NCBI GenBank assembly: GCA_003241595.1
Contig: QFOU01000003.1
Coordinates: 1-50,202, forward strand
DNA: 50,202 bases
Reading direction: 5' to 3'
Origin: Pseudomonas fluorescens
GTDB lineage: Bacteria; Pseudomonadota; Alphaproteobacteria; UBA2136; UBA6156
Shown: piece after piece, positions 8,533-16,076 of the stretch
Position numbering within the stretch: the stretch's first letter is position 1
How the letters are laid out: each line of letters begins with the position of its first letter
Position numbers and translations under genes: made by a program
Notes under the pieces: model-generated
Told to the model about the DNA's origin: nothing
Seen by the model: only the letters and a program-made list of their open reading frames with translations
Database searches by the model: none

Positions 8533-10368
8533 TTAACGCAGCTTGATGTGCAGTTCCTTCAACTGGCGCTCTTCCACAACCGCCGGAGCACCCATCAACA
8601 GGTCTTCACCACGCTGGGTCATCGGGAAGGTCACGACTTCGCGCACCATGTTGCTTTCAGCCAGCAGCATGATGGTGCGTTCAATACCCAGTGCGCAGCC
8701 ACCGTGCGGAGGTGTGCCGAGGTGGAAGGCTTTCCACATCCCGCGGAATTTATCCTTCACGGTCTCTTCACCGTAACCGGCAATATTGAAGGCCTTGATC
8801 ATCGCTTCCGGCAAGTGGTTGCGGATACCACCGGAGATCAACTCGTAACCGTTGCACACCAGGTCATACTGGAACGCCTTGATCTCAAGCGGATCCATGG
8901 TGTTCAGCGCTTCAAGGCCGCCCTGCGGCATGCTGAATGGGTTGTGGCTGAAGTCGATCTTACCATCATCTGCCTTTTCGAACATCGGGAAGTCCACAAT
9001 CCAGCAGAACTTGAACACGCCGGTCTCGTTCAGGCCGCAATCGGCACCAAGGCGTACACGCAGCGGGTTGAGGATCTTATGAATGGCAGGCTCTTTACCA
9101 CCCACAAAGAAAATGGACGCACCTTCGCCAACGCCGGCGAGGGTGAACAAACCTTCCACTTGGGCGGGGGTCAGGAACTTGGTCAGCGGGCCCTTATACT
9201 CACCATCCTTCAGGGTGATGTAGCCGGGGGCGGCAGGCGAGCCGAGTTCATTCTGCGCCCAGCGGCCGATATCATCAAACCAGCTGCGCGGTTGGGCGGC
9301 GGCACCGGGCACACCGATCATGCGGACGTAGCCACCGTTGGCCACCAGGTTTTTAAAGACATTGAACTCGCTCTCGGCCCAGACGTCGCTCACATCCTTG
9401 ATCTCAATCGGGCAGCGCAGGTCGGGCTTGTCGCTGGAGAAGCGCAGCATGGCCTCGTTGTAGGGGATGCGGATCCACTGCGGGGCCACGACATGACGAC
9501 CGGTGTCGTTACGTGCGTTGCCGTTCCAGTTCTTGAATTCTTCAAAAGTACCGCCAACCACGTCTTCGACCAGATTGAAGACATCTTCCTGCTGGATGAA
9601 GCTCATTTCAAGATCGAGCTGGTAAAAGTCGGTCGGGCAGCGGTCAGCGCGGGCATCTTCGTCGCGGAAGCAGGGGGCGACTTGGAAGTACTTGTCAAAA
9701 CCACCCACCATCAGCAGTTGCTTGAATTGCTGGGGGGCTTGCGGCAGGGCATAGAACTTGCCGGGGTGCAGGCGGCTCGGCACCAGAAAGTCGCGGGCGC
9801 CTTCGGGGCTGCTGGCGGTCAGAATGGGGGTCTGGAATTCACGGAAGCCCTTGTCCCACATGCGGCGACGCAGGCTGGCGATCACATCGCTGCGCAGCTT
9901 GATGGTATTGGACACATCTTCGCGGCGCAGATCAAGGAAGCGGTAGGTCAGTTTCAGTTCTTCCGGCACGCTGTCATCCACCAACGAGTAGGGCAGGGGG
10001 TCGGCCTTACCCAGCACTTGGTGGGATTTGACTTCGACCTCGATCATGCCGGTGGGCAGGTTGGGGTTCACCAAGCCTTCGCCTCGGGCGATGATGGTGC
10101 CTTCAATGGCGATAACGCTTTCAAGGCCGGTGTGGGTAATGGCTTCGATCACATCGGTACCGACAGTTTCAGGCTTGAACACGATCTGGGTGATGCCAGT
10201 GGTGTCACGAAGGTCAATAAATACAACGCCACCGTGGTCGCGACGACGGAAGATCCAGCCGGCCAACTTCACATTCTGGCCCACATGTGTATCGCGCGGC
10301 TCACCGCAGCGCAGGGTGCGGTAAGCGGGGTTCAGGGGGAGACTTTTCGGGTCTACTGTTGCGGACAT
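8533..10368 (-). CDS. aspS: Aspartate--tRNA(Asp/Asn) ligase
   Basis: Class IIb aminoacyl-tRNA synthetase of 611 residues, the bacterial type with an insertion (GAD) domain. Visible parts: the N-terminal OB-fold anticodon domain (VKLAGWIFRRRDHGGVVFIDLRD), YRFLDLRR, motif 1 region FREFQTPILTASSPEGARDFLVPSR, motif 2 CFRDEDARADRCPTDFYQLDLE, and the C-terminal motif 3 region GCALGIERTIMLLAESNMVREVVTFP. The protein is of the type that in many Alphaproteobacteria also charges tRNA-Asn for the GatCAB route; specificity cannot be read from the sequence. It is divergent from the ankyrin gene and the only gene in its transcript before the strong terminator. No clear Shine-Dalgarno sequence precedes its ATG. 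Confidence 0.97.
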   Translation of the reverse strand: MSATVDPKSLPLNPAYRTLRCGEPRDTHVGQNVKLAGWIFRRRDHGGVVFIDLRDTTGITQIVFKPETVGTDVIEAITHTGLESVIAIEGTIIARGEGLVNPNLPTGMIEVEVKSHQVLGKADPLPYSLVDDSVPEELKLTYRFLDLRREDVSNTIKLRSDVIASLRRRMWDKGFREFQTPILTASSPEGARDFLVPSRLHPGKFYALPQAPQQFKQLLMVGGFDKYFQVAPCFRDEDARADRCPTDFYQLDLEMSFIQQEDVFNLVEDVVGGTFEEFKNWNGNARNDTGRHVVAPQWIRIPYNEAMLRFSSDKPDLRCPIEIKDVSDVWAESEFNVFKNLVANGGYVRMIGVPGAAAQPRSWFDDIGRWAQNELGSPAAPGYITLKDGEYKGPLTKFLTPAQVEGLFTLAGVGEGASIFFVGGKEPAIHKILNPLRVRLGADCGLNETGVFKFCWIVDFPMFEKADDGKIDFSHNPFSMPQGGLEALNTMDPLEIKAFQYDLVCNGYELISGGIRNHLPEAMIKAFNIAGYGEETVKDKFRGMWKAFHLGTPPHGGCALGIERTIMLLAESNMVREVVTFPMTQRGEDLLMGAPAVVEERQLKELHIKLR

Positions 10369-10423
10369 GTTAATATACTCTCAATTATGGGGCTGCTTCG
10401 GCAGCACTTTTATCTTTCAGCGC

Positions 10424-10454
10424 TTGACGTGTAAAGCCATTCCCTCAATATCTT
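10424..10454 (+). promoter_or_regulatory. Possible promoter of the ankyrin gene
   Basis: TTGACG at 10424-10429 and TATCTT at 10449-10454 with a long 19-bp spacer; the -10-like hexamer ends 7 nt before the ATG at 10462, so the transcript would be leaderless or nearly so. The spacer is not ideal. Confidence 0.35.
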
Positions 10455-10461
10455 TCTAATC

Positions 10462-11616
10462 ATGGCCAAACCCAACTTTCTGAATCACCCCGCAATTGCC
10501 AAATGGCAAGGGCGTTTGGGCGTGTTGCTCAACCGCCCCGCCGACCACGCGGCCACTATGCCGGACTGGCTCAGTGGCCGCTGGGTCATGCTGGTACTGG
10601 GCCTTCTGGTGGTGCTGGCGATCTTTGGCCTGCTCGGAATGTTAGCCGGCGGTAGTGCGATGCAGGCTCCCACGCCGGTCGATTTCGGCCGTGCGGCCCC
10701 GGCCTACCATGCAACCTATCCGGCCCAGGTCTTTGTAACCAAGCCGGTAGCACGTCATACAGTGTTCACACGTCCCGAGAACACAACCAATACCTTTAAG
10801 GCGCTCAGCGCGGAAGACATGGCTCGCTCGCGCAGCATTTCGTCAACCTCGCCGGAGGAAGCGGCCATCATGCAGCAGCGTGAGCAACTGGCTCAACGTG
10901 GCTATGCATGGTCGGTGAACGGCTTCTTCGAGGCCGCCCGCAAGGGAGATCTTCCCGCCCTGCAAATGTATCTTCAGGCCGGTATGCCGGTCACCATCCG
11001 CAACACCTTCTCCTCCACCGTTTTGATGGCAGCGGCCGAATCCAACCAGATCGAAGCGGTCAAACTCCTGCTGGCCGCGGGTGCCGATGTGGATGCCGCC
11101 ACCACCAATATGCAAACCCCCCTGCATCGCGCTGTTGCGTCCGGCTTCCCGGCCATGACTCAGCTGTTGCTGGCCGCCGGTGCCCGTCCGGATGCCGCGA
11201 CTCTCGATGGCTGGACACCGCTCTTCTACGCGGTGGATGGCAATAACCTCAGCCTGACCGATTATCTGGTGCAGGTCGGTGGTAAACCGAATGTTCAGGA
11301 TCGCTACGGCAATACCCCGCTCATGCTGGCCACTCGTAAAAATTCCGTCGAAATGGCTAAAAAACTGGTCACTCTGGGCGCCAATGTCAATGCGGTGGAC
11401 CTTACGGGCCGCAGCGCGCTGCACTATGCGGTGCGGGGCGGCTATTATCAATTGAGTAAGATGCTGCTGGAGAACGGTGCCAACTCCACCAAGGCCGACC
11501 GTAACGGTCTGGCACCAATGGATATCGCGCTGGCCAATCAGGACCTCGCCATTGCCAACCTGCTGCTGGCAAACGGAGCCAAACGGAGCAACGTTCTCGG
11601 CAAAAAGGCCAAATAA
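10462..11616 (+). CDS. Membrane-anchored ankyrin repeat protein
   Basis: A 384-residue protein with one membrane segment near the N-terminus (about residues 41-63, WVMLVLGLLVVLAIFGLLGM) followed by a Pro/Thr-rich linker and then about seven ankyrin repeats from residue 150 to the end. Repeat cores such as TPLHRAVASGFPAMTQLLLAAGA, TPLFYAVDGNNLSLTDYL, TPLMLATRKNSVEMAKKLVTLGA and SALHYAVRGGYYQLSKMLLENGA are easy to align. The single segment with a short positively charged N-terminal part suggests the repeats face the periplasm (type II), but topology is inferred. Ankyrin repeats mediate protein-protein binding; the partner is unknown. The gene is divergent from aspS and followed in the same direction by the menorin-like gene. 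Confidence 0.88.
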   Translation: MAKPNFLNHPAIAKWQGRLGVLLNRPADHAATMPDWLSGRWVMLVLGLLVVLAIFGLLGMLAGGSAMQAPTPVDFGRAAPAYHATYPAQVFVTKPVARHTVFTRPENTTNTFKALSAEDMARSRSISSTSPEEAAIMQQREQLAQRGYAWSVNGFFEAARKGDLPALQMYLQAGMPVTIRNTFSSTVLMAAAESNQIEAVKLLLAAGADVDAATTNMQTPLHRAVASGFPAMTQLLLAAGARPDAATLDGWTPLFYAVDGNNLSLTDYLVQVGGKPNVQDRYGNTPLMLATRKNSVEMAKKLVTLGANVNAVDLTGRSALHYAVRGGYYQLSKMLLENGANSTKADRNGLAPMDIALANQDLAIANLLLANGAKRSNVLGKKAK

Positions 11617-11687
11617 AGTGGCGTTCCGGCCGGTTCACGGTCGTCTCCAATTCGCCACATTCCTCACCATCCAAATGGTAGGGGGCC

Positions 11688-11716
11688 TCGCAAAATAACC
11701 TTACTTCCGCTAGGTT
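11688..11716 (+). promoter_or_regulatory. Weak promoter-like pair before the menorin-like gene
   Basis: TCGCAA (11688-11693), 17-bp spacer, TAGGTT (11711-11716), then 7 nt to the ATG at 11724. It repeats the geometry of the leaderless promoters in this window, but both hexamers match consensus poorly. Confidence 0.25.
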
Positions 11717-11723
11717 CTAACTT

Positions 11724-12425
11724 ATGCAGAGCCTAGCTTCCTATTTCGACGTGTCCGATGCCTCCCAGCTTCAATGGGCGCACCGCGTGAATACGTTGGA
11801 TAAGCTGACCGAGGCCCTTGCCGACGACTCCCTCCATGTCATAGAAGCCGACATCCATTTCGGCCCGAACGATGCCACTCCGCTGATCGCTGAAAAGGGC
11901 GCGATCGCCGAGCTGGACGCGGCCACCTTCATCGCCGCCGCCGAGCGTGCCGGCAAGGCCATGAAACTGGATTTCCATAGCCCCGCCGCCATCGAACCGA
12001 CTCTGGCTATTCTCCATCTGCTCAAGCCCACGACGCCAGTCATCCTGCACACCGAGATCTTCTCTCTGCTTGCCGCGCACAATGTGGCGGAAAGCATGGA
12101 GCCCGAGCACTTCATTCGCCTTTGCCAACATGCGGCCCCCAAAGCCATCCTCAGTCTGGGTTGGAGCCTCAAGCGCGCTCACGATGCCGATGGCCGTGTT
12201 GAAGATGCTCTCATTCAACAACTGGCCATGATGCTCGTCCAGCGCCTCGGCCCCGTGAATTATGGTTTGGAAATCCGTGCGGGCTATGTTCCGGGTGTCG
12301 GTGGCGGACGTGCTGAGCACGGTGCGGCGCTGATCTTCGATCCTCTTCCACCGGTAGCCCCAACGACCGACAATCGTGCAACGAATGTGGTGCAGCTTCC
12401 CACCCGCCAGCGTCGCGTGGCTTAG
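11724..12425 (+). CDS. Menorin/FAM151-like domain protein (putative)
   Basis: A 233-residue protein without signal peptide or membrane segment. The N-terminal two thirds resemble the menorin/FAM151 (DUF2181) domain of the PLC-like phosphodiesterase TIM-barrel superfamily: LQWAHRVNTLDKLTEAL, then HVIEADIHFGP, PLIAEKGAI, and KAMKLDFHSPAAIEPTL, which parallel the W-x-HAVNS, EADV, PIMAHPP and GIKLDFKS blocks of that family. The assignment is from pattern memory only; catalytic activity of the family is poorly defined. The final 25 residues (after DPLPPVAP) look disordered. Bacterial members are uncommon compared with animal ones. It sits between the ankyrin gene and ihfB with no clear operon partner. 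Confidence 0.6.
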   Translation: MQSLASYFDVSDASQLQWAHRVNTLDKLTEALADDSLHVIEADIHFGPNDATPLIAEKGAIAELDAATFIAAAERAGKAMKLDFHSPAAIEPTLAILHLLKPTTPVILHTEIFSLLAAHNVAESMEPEHFIRLCQHAAPKAILSLGWSLKRAHDADGRVEDALIQQLAMMLVQRLGPVNYGLEIRAGYVPGVGGGRAEHGAALIFDPLPPVAPTTDNRATNVVQLPTRQRRVA

Positions 12426-12519
12426 TGCCAGTTTAAAGAGGGTTGCTTAATTTCAGCCGCTTCGTCGCGTGTTTCTGCGGTTTTTTAACCTAAGACACGC
12501 AAAAACCTGATTCTTAATC

Positions 12520-12548
12520 TTGCGAAGATACGAACTTTGCGGCATTGT
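12520..12548 (+). promoter_or_regulatory. Possible ihfB promoter
   Basis: TTGCGA (12520-12525), 17-bp spacer, CATTGT (12543-12548), giving a start near 12555 and a leader of about 75 nt. The rest of the 204-base gap before ihfB holds no other feature I can support. Confidence 0.35.
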
Positions 12549-12629
12549 CCGGCGTATTGAAGCTGCCAAGGGATTCGCTCATTACAAGGCGAACAGCGCT
12601 TCGTAAGCCACCAAGGGGGAAATAACACC

Positions 12630-12908
12630 ATGACCAAATCCGAACTTATTCAAAAGCTTTCCGCGAGCCACCCCGACCTCCGCGCCGATGATCTGGAAAA
12701 GCTCGTCAACACCATCTTTGAAGAAATCACCACCACTCTGGCCGAAGGCGGCCGTGTAGAGCTGCGTGGCTTCGGTGCCTTCAGCGTCCGTGAGCGTGCT
12801 GCCCGCAAGGGTCGTAACCCGCGTACCGGTGTAGCTGTCAGCGTACCCGCCAAGCGCGTGCCGTTCTTCAAGACCGGTAAGGAACTGCGCATCCGTATCA
12901 ACAAGTAG
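12630..12908 (+). CDS. ihfB: Integration host factor beta subunit
   Basis: A 92-residue HU/IHF-family DNA-bending protein. MTKSELIQKLSASHPDLRADDLEKLVNTIFEEI and the beta-arm stretch GFGAFSVRERAARKGRNPRTG ... PAKRVPFFKTGKELR match IhfB more closely than HU or IhfA: the HPDLR insertion after helix 1 is an IhfB hallmark. The PxxG tip of the minor-groove arm (NPRTG) is intact. It would pair with IhfA, encoded elsewhere, to bend DNA at promoters and recombination sites. In many Proteobacteria ihfB follows rpsA; here it is alone, with its own leader (Shine-Dalgarno AAGGGGGAAA before the ATG) and its own terminator. Confidence 0.92.
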   Translation: MTKSELIQKLSASHPDLRADDLEKLVNTIFEEITTTLAEGGRVELRGFGAFSVRERAARKGRNPRTGVAVSVPAKRVPFFKTGKELRIRINK

Positions 12909-12925
12909 TTGATGCAATCCCGAGC

Positions 12926-12945
12926 AAGGCCCCGAAAGGGGTCTT
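12926..12945 (+). terminator. ihfB terminator
   Basis: AAGGCCCC-GAAA-GGGGTCTT: eight base pairs (one G-T) closed by a GAAA tetraloop, followed by CCTTATAT. The T-run is short, so efficiency may be modest. Confidence 0.65.
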
Positions 12946-12951
12946 CCTTAT

Positions 12952-13524
12952 ATGGTAGTGTGGGGCATGCGTATTCTGTTTGCCTTGTTGTTGGTGCCTG
13001 TATTGCTCGCGCCCGTGCGCCTTAAGGATTCAAGTCCCGGCTTCTTCATGCCACCGGCGCAAAGTCCAGCGCCCGAGTCCTATAGCCTGCCAGCGGCCGA
13101 CCCGCTGGTCACGCCGACGGTCATTCCCGTGTCGCCTACAATTCTGCCGGAAGCCCCTACACCTACGACGGTCATCAGCCCGAGCCTGAACTTGCCGTCT
13201 CCGCCAGCGGCCGCGCCACAACCGGTCATCATTCAACAGGTGATCTCAGGGCCTCCACCCATGCCCCTCAAAATGGCTGCACTGTGCCAAAAGGGTATGA
13301 TTCTGGTGCAAGACCTGTCTCTGCTCACCTATCAGCAAAAACAGAGCAAGAGCCTCATGAATATGTCCATTGCCGCAGCCGCGGCAGCGGGCGAGGCGAC
13401 ATCCCGCCAATGGCCGAATCTGGCAGGCTTTAATAAGGCTGCGAACAGCCTTCCATGGTTCTACCCCAATAAGACCGAGATGCAGGATGCCATCATGGCC
13501 GCCCGCGCCTTATGCGGCAATTGA
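12952..13524 (+). CDS. Exported proline-rich protein of unknown function
   Basis: I do not recognise this 190-residue protein. It begins with a hydrophobic signal-like segment (MRILFALLLVPVLLAPV), has a long Pro/Ser/Thr-rich linker (about residues 25-100), and a conserved-looking C-terminal part with two cysteines (LCQKGMILVQDLSLLTYQQKQSK ... RALCGN) that could form a disulfide after export. An alternative start at 12967 removes five residues (MVVWG) and leaves the signal sequence intact; the upstream start is kept because AAGGGG lies about ten bases before it, although that sequence is also part of the ihfB terminator. The MipA-like gene follows under its own promoter. Confidence 0.6.
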   Translation: MVVWGMRILFALLLVPVLLAPVRLKDSSPGFFMPPAQSPAPESYSLPAADPLVTPTVIPVSPTILPEAPTPTTVISPSLNLPSPPAAAPQPVIIQQVISGPPPMPLKMAALCQKGMILVQDLSLLTYQQKQSKSLMNMSIAAAAAAGEATSRQWPNLAGFNKAANSLPWFYPNKTEMQDAIMAARALCGN

Positions 13525-13544
13525 ACCAAAGCCGCCCCAAACGG

Positions 13545-13572
13545 TTGACACATCGAGCTTACCCGCTAAACT
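13545..13572 (+). promoter_or_regulatory. Promoter of the MipA/OmpV-like gene
   Basis: Consensus -35 TTGACA (13545-13550), 16-bp spacer, -10 TAAACT (13567-13572). The predicted start is near 13579, shortly before the Shine-Dalgarno TTAGGAG and the ATG at 13599. Confidence 0.6.
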
Positions 13573-13598
13573 AATCCCCAATAATTAGGAGAAACCCC

Positions 13599-14372
13599 AT
13601 GAAATCCATCGCCTTGGCAGCCCTTGCCGCCACTACGCTGGCCACCGTGAGCCATGCACAAAGCTATGCATCGACCGAAACGTCCAAAGTCACCATTGGT
13701 GCAGGCGTAATGGTGAAGCCCGAATACTCCGGCTCCGACGACTACGAAACGCTGCCGATCCCCATGGTCGCCGCCAGCACCGAGATCACTCCCGGTAACA
13801 CGCTCTACCTGCGCGGCCTCACCGCCGGTCTCGACCACGCTGTGGATGACCAACTGACCATCGGCCTGATGGGCAACTACCGCTTCGAACGCGACAGCTC
13901 CGACAGTGCCACGCTCACCGGCATGCCGGATATCGATGGCGCCTTCGAAATGGGCCCCAAGGTACGCTACCAAGTTAACCCGCTGCTGGGCCTCGAGGCT
14001 CATGCCCTGTTTGACGTATCGGGTGCCCACGAAGGTTATACCGCCCGTGCGGGTGCCGATTACAAATATCCCCTCAGCCGCGTGACCATGCTGACGCTGG
14101 AAGGCGGTCTTAACTATGGTAGCGATGACTACGTCACCACTTACTACGGTGTCGCCCCCGCCTATGCCGCTCCGGGTCGCCCGGCCTACAGCCTCGATGC
14201 CGGCTTCACCCACGTCGATGCCGCGATCGGTGTCCGCCACGCCCTTACCCGTAACTGGAGCGTGCAAGGCAAGGTCGGTGCCGACTACCTGATCGGCGAT
14301 GCGGCCGACTCCCCGCTGGTGAAGGATGAGCTGCAACCCAAAGCCATGCTTGGCGTAGCTTACAGCTTCTAA
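13599..14372 (+). CDS. MipA/OmpV family outer-membrane protein
   Basis: A 257-residue beta-barrel protein. Residues 1-20 (MKSIALAALAATTLATVSHA) are a typical Sec signal peptide with an A-x-A-like cleavage site before QSYAS. The mature part alternates amphipathic strands and ends in a terminal aromatic (GVAYSF), the usual C-terminal beta-signal for BAM insertion. The opening VTIGAGVMVKPEYSGSDDYETLPIPMV is the hallmark of the MipA/OmpV family, some members of which scaffold peptidoglycan enzymes (MipA of E. coli) while others are of unknown role. A clear Shine-Dalgarno (AGGAG) and its own terminator make it a monocistronic unit. Confidence 0.88.
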   Translation: MKSIALAALAATTLATVSHAQSYASTETSKVTIGAGVMVKPEYSGSDDYETLPIPMVAASTEITPGNTLYLRGLTAGLDHAVDDQLTIGLMGNYRFERDSSDSATLTGMPDIDGAFEMGPKVRYQVNPLLGLEAHALFDVSGAHEGYTARAGADYKYPLSRVTMLTLEGGLNYGSDDYVTTYYGVAPAYAAPGRPAYSLDAGFTHVDAAIGVRHALTRNWSVQGKVGADYLIGDAADSPLVKDELQPKAMLGVAYSF

Positions 14373-14387
14373 GTCAACTAATCCCAC

Positions 14388-14416
14388 AACACCCGCTACA
14401 GGCGGGTGTTTTTTTT
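14388..14416 (+). terminator. Terminator of the MipA/OmpV-like gene
   Basis: AACACCCGC, a TACAG loop and GCGGGTGTT make a perfect nine-base-pair stem followed directly by a run of eight T. Confidence 0.92.
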
Positions 14417-14434
14417 GGGGGGGTGACAAGACGA

Positions 14435-14457
14435 CAAAAAAGAGCCCCGCAGGGCTC
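14435..14457 (-). terminator. Terminator of ppa
   Basis: Minus strand: GAGCCC-TGCG-GGGCTC (14442-14457) followed by TTTTTTGT. It lies 17 bases after the ppa stop. Confidence 0.88.
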
Positions 14458-14473
14458 CTGTCATCCGCACGGA

Positions 14474-14998
14474 TTACTTTGCGTCGGTAATGCCTTTGAG
14501 GACAATCGCCTCGGCAGTTTTGGCGTCGCCCCAACCAGCGATCTTCACCCACTTGCCGGGCTCCAGATTCTTATAGTGGCTGTAGAACTGTTCCAACTGG
14601 TCGCGGAACATCTGGGGCAGGTCGGTGTAGTCCTTGATGTTTTCAAAACGCGAGTCCAGCTTCTTGTGCGGTACGCACACCAGCTTGGCGTCTTCACCGC
14701 TTTCGTCGGTGGTCATCAGCACACCTACCGGACGGGCGCGGATCACCGCGCCGGGTACAACAGCAATGTCGGTGTAAACGAAGGCATCAACAGGGTCGCC
14801 ATCGCCACCCAGGGTGTTGTTGATAAAGCCATAGTGCGCGGGGAAGACCATCGGCATGGGCGCAAAGCGGTCCACAAACAGCAGGCCGGTGTCTTTATCC
14901 ACTTCGTACTTGATGTGCGGGGTGTGCTTGGGGTTCTCTACAACCACGTAAATATCGTGTGGCGGTTCCTTACCGGCGGGCAGGTCTTTGAGGCTCAT
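14474..14998 (-). CDS. ppa: Inorganic pyrophosphatase
   Basis: Family I soluble pyrophosphatase, 174 residues, hydrolysing PPi to drive biosynthetic reactions. The family residues are all visible: IKYEVDKDTGLLFVDRF, YGFINNTL, the metal-binding DGDPVDAFV, PGAVIRARPVGVLMTTDESGEDAKLVCVP, and KWVKIAGW near the C-terminus. Start ATG at 14998 is preceded by AAGGAGATA at good spacing. It is divergent from accD and convergent with the MipA-like gene, with its own terminator. Confidence 0.97.
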   Translation of the reverse strand: MSLKDLPAGKEPPHDIYVVVENPKHTPHIKYEVDKDTGLLFVDRFAPMPMVFPAHYGFINNTLGGDGDPVDAFVYTDIAVVPGAVIRARPVGVLMTTDESGEDAKLVCVPHKKLDSRFENIKDYTDLPQMFRDQLEQFYSHYKNLEPGKWVKIAGWGDAKTAEAIVLKGITDAK

Positions 14999-15025
14999 AC
15001 AGGTTATCTCCTTGTTAACGCCCGC

Positions 15026-15054
15026 ACCCTAACGCTAACCCCTCTTAAAAACAA
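15026..15054 (-). promoter_or_regulatory. Possible ppa promoter
   Basis: Minus strand TTGTTT (15049-15054), 17-bp spacer, TAGGGT (15026-15031); the start would give a leader of about 20 nt containing the Shine-Dalgarno AAGGAG. Confidence 0.4.
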
Positions 15055-15125
15055 GCTGCCCCCTCCAAGAAAAGGCATTCAGGCTTAAAATTGCCCACCC
15101 CAAAAGCGCCACCCGCGCCAACCCC

Positions 15126-15154
15126 TTAACAGCGCAGCCGAAACACGCTATAAA
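15126..15154 (+). promoter_or_regulatory. accD promoter, leaderless
   Basis: TTAACA (15126-15131), exactly 17 bp, TATAAA (15149-15154), then 6 nt (CCCCGA) to the ATG at 15161. Both hexamers are near consensus, and the spacing puts the transcription start at the A of ATG. No Shine-Dalgarno is present. This is the clearest of the leaderless promoters in the window. Confidence 0.75.
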
Positions 15155-15160
15155 CCCCGA

Positions 15161-16024
15161 ATGTCTTTCCTCACCGATCTCATCCGTCCGTCGATCAAAA
15201 CGACCAAAAAGCGTGAAGTCGCCGCCGATGTCTGGGAAAAATGTCCCTCCTGCGGCCAGCTCAACTATGCGGTGGAGCTTCCGGCCAACCTCATGTGCTG
15301 CACCCACTGCAACCACCATCTGCGCTGGGACATCGACGCGCGCCTCGAACATCTTCTGGATCAGGACGAAGGCAAAGCCCCTGTCACCATCGCCGTGCCC
15401 GTCCCCGCCGACGACCCTTTGCATTTCAAGGATAAAAAAGCCTACAAGGCCCGCCTGAAGGATGCCCGCGCATCGTCCGGCCACACCGATGCCTTCCGCG
15501 CCCTCCACGGCCACGTGCTCGGCGCACCGGTGGCTGTGTGCGCCCTCGATTTCGGCTTCATGGCCGGCTCGATGTCGCGCGGTGTGGGCGAGGCTCTCGT
15601 CGCCACGGCCGAATACGCCCACAAACACGGCCTGCCCATGTTGGCCATCACTGCCTCCGGCGGTGCGCGGATGCAGGAAAGCACGCTCAGCCTCATGCAA
15701 ATGGCCCGCTCCACTGCCGCCATTGCGCGCCTGAAGGAAGCCGGCCTTCCTTATATTGTATTGCTGACCGATCCCACCACCGGTGGTGTCTCCGCCAGCT
15801 TCGCCATGACCGGCGACGTGCACATGGCCGAACCGGGTGCCCTCATCGGCTTTGCAGGTGCCCGCGTGATCGAGCAGACCATCCGCCAAACCCTGCCGGA
15901 AGGCTTCCAACGTGCTGAATATTTGCTGGAACACGGTATGGTGGATATGGTCACCCCGCGCGCCGAGCAACGTGCCCAGATGCACAAGCTGCTCACCTTG
16001 CTGACCGCCGGGTATCGTAAGTAG
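15161..16024 (+). CDS. accD: Acetyl-CoA carboxylase carboxyltransferase subunit beta
   Basis: Beta subunit of the carboxyltransferase that moves the carboxyl group from biotin to acetyl-CoA, giving malonyl-CoA for fatty acid synthesis. The 287 residues have the N-terminal zinc ribbon C28-x2-C31 ... C47-x2-C50 (CPSC, CTHC) and the crotonase-like body with SGGARMQESTLSLMQMARSTAA, LLTDPTTGGVSASFAMTGDV and EPGALIGFAGARVIEQTI. All are family hallmarks. In many Alphaproteobacteria accD is followed by folC; here it ends in a terminator and meets a convergent chemoreceptor gene. Translation probably starts from a leaderless mRNA. Confidence 0.97.
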   Translation: MSFLTDLIRPSIKTTKKREVAADVWEKCPSCGQLNYAVELPANLMCCTHCNHHLRWDIDARLEHLLDQDEGKAPVTIAVPVPADDPLHFKDKKAYKARLKDARASSGHTDAFRALHGHVLGAPVAVCALDFGFMAGSMSRGVGEALVATAEYAHKHGLPMLAITASGGARMQESTLSLMQMARSTAAIARLKEAGLPYIVLLTDPTTGGVSASFAMTGDVHMAEPGALIGFAGARVIEQTIRQTLPEGFQRAEYLLEHGMVDMVTPRAEQRAQMHKLLTLLTAGYRK

Positions 16025-16040
16025 TCTTCAGACGTGTGTA

Positions 16041-16066
16041 AAACCGGCCCCACAGGCCGGTTTTTT
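16041..16066. terminator. Bidirectional terminator between accD and the chemoreceptor gene
   Basis: AAACCGGCC, a five-base loop and GGCCGGTTT, followed on the plus strand by a six-T run. The A-rich left side (AAAA) gives a short T tract for minus-strand transcripts from the chemoreceptor, whose stop is at 16077. Confidence 0.8.
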
Positions 16067-16076
16067 AAATCGGGCA

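Noticed and set aside
10391..10406. GCTGC-TTCG-GCAGC hairpin between aspS and the ankyrin gene
   Set aside because: Short stem in a divergent promoter region without a following T-run; not convincing as terminator or attenuator.
8524..10434. Long open frame of 636 codons on the plus strand opposite aspS
   Set aside because: Antisense shadow of a GC-rich conserved gene; composition is His/Val/Gly-rich and matches no family, while aspS is intact on the other strand.
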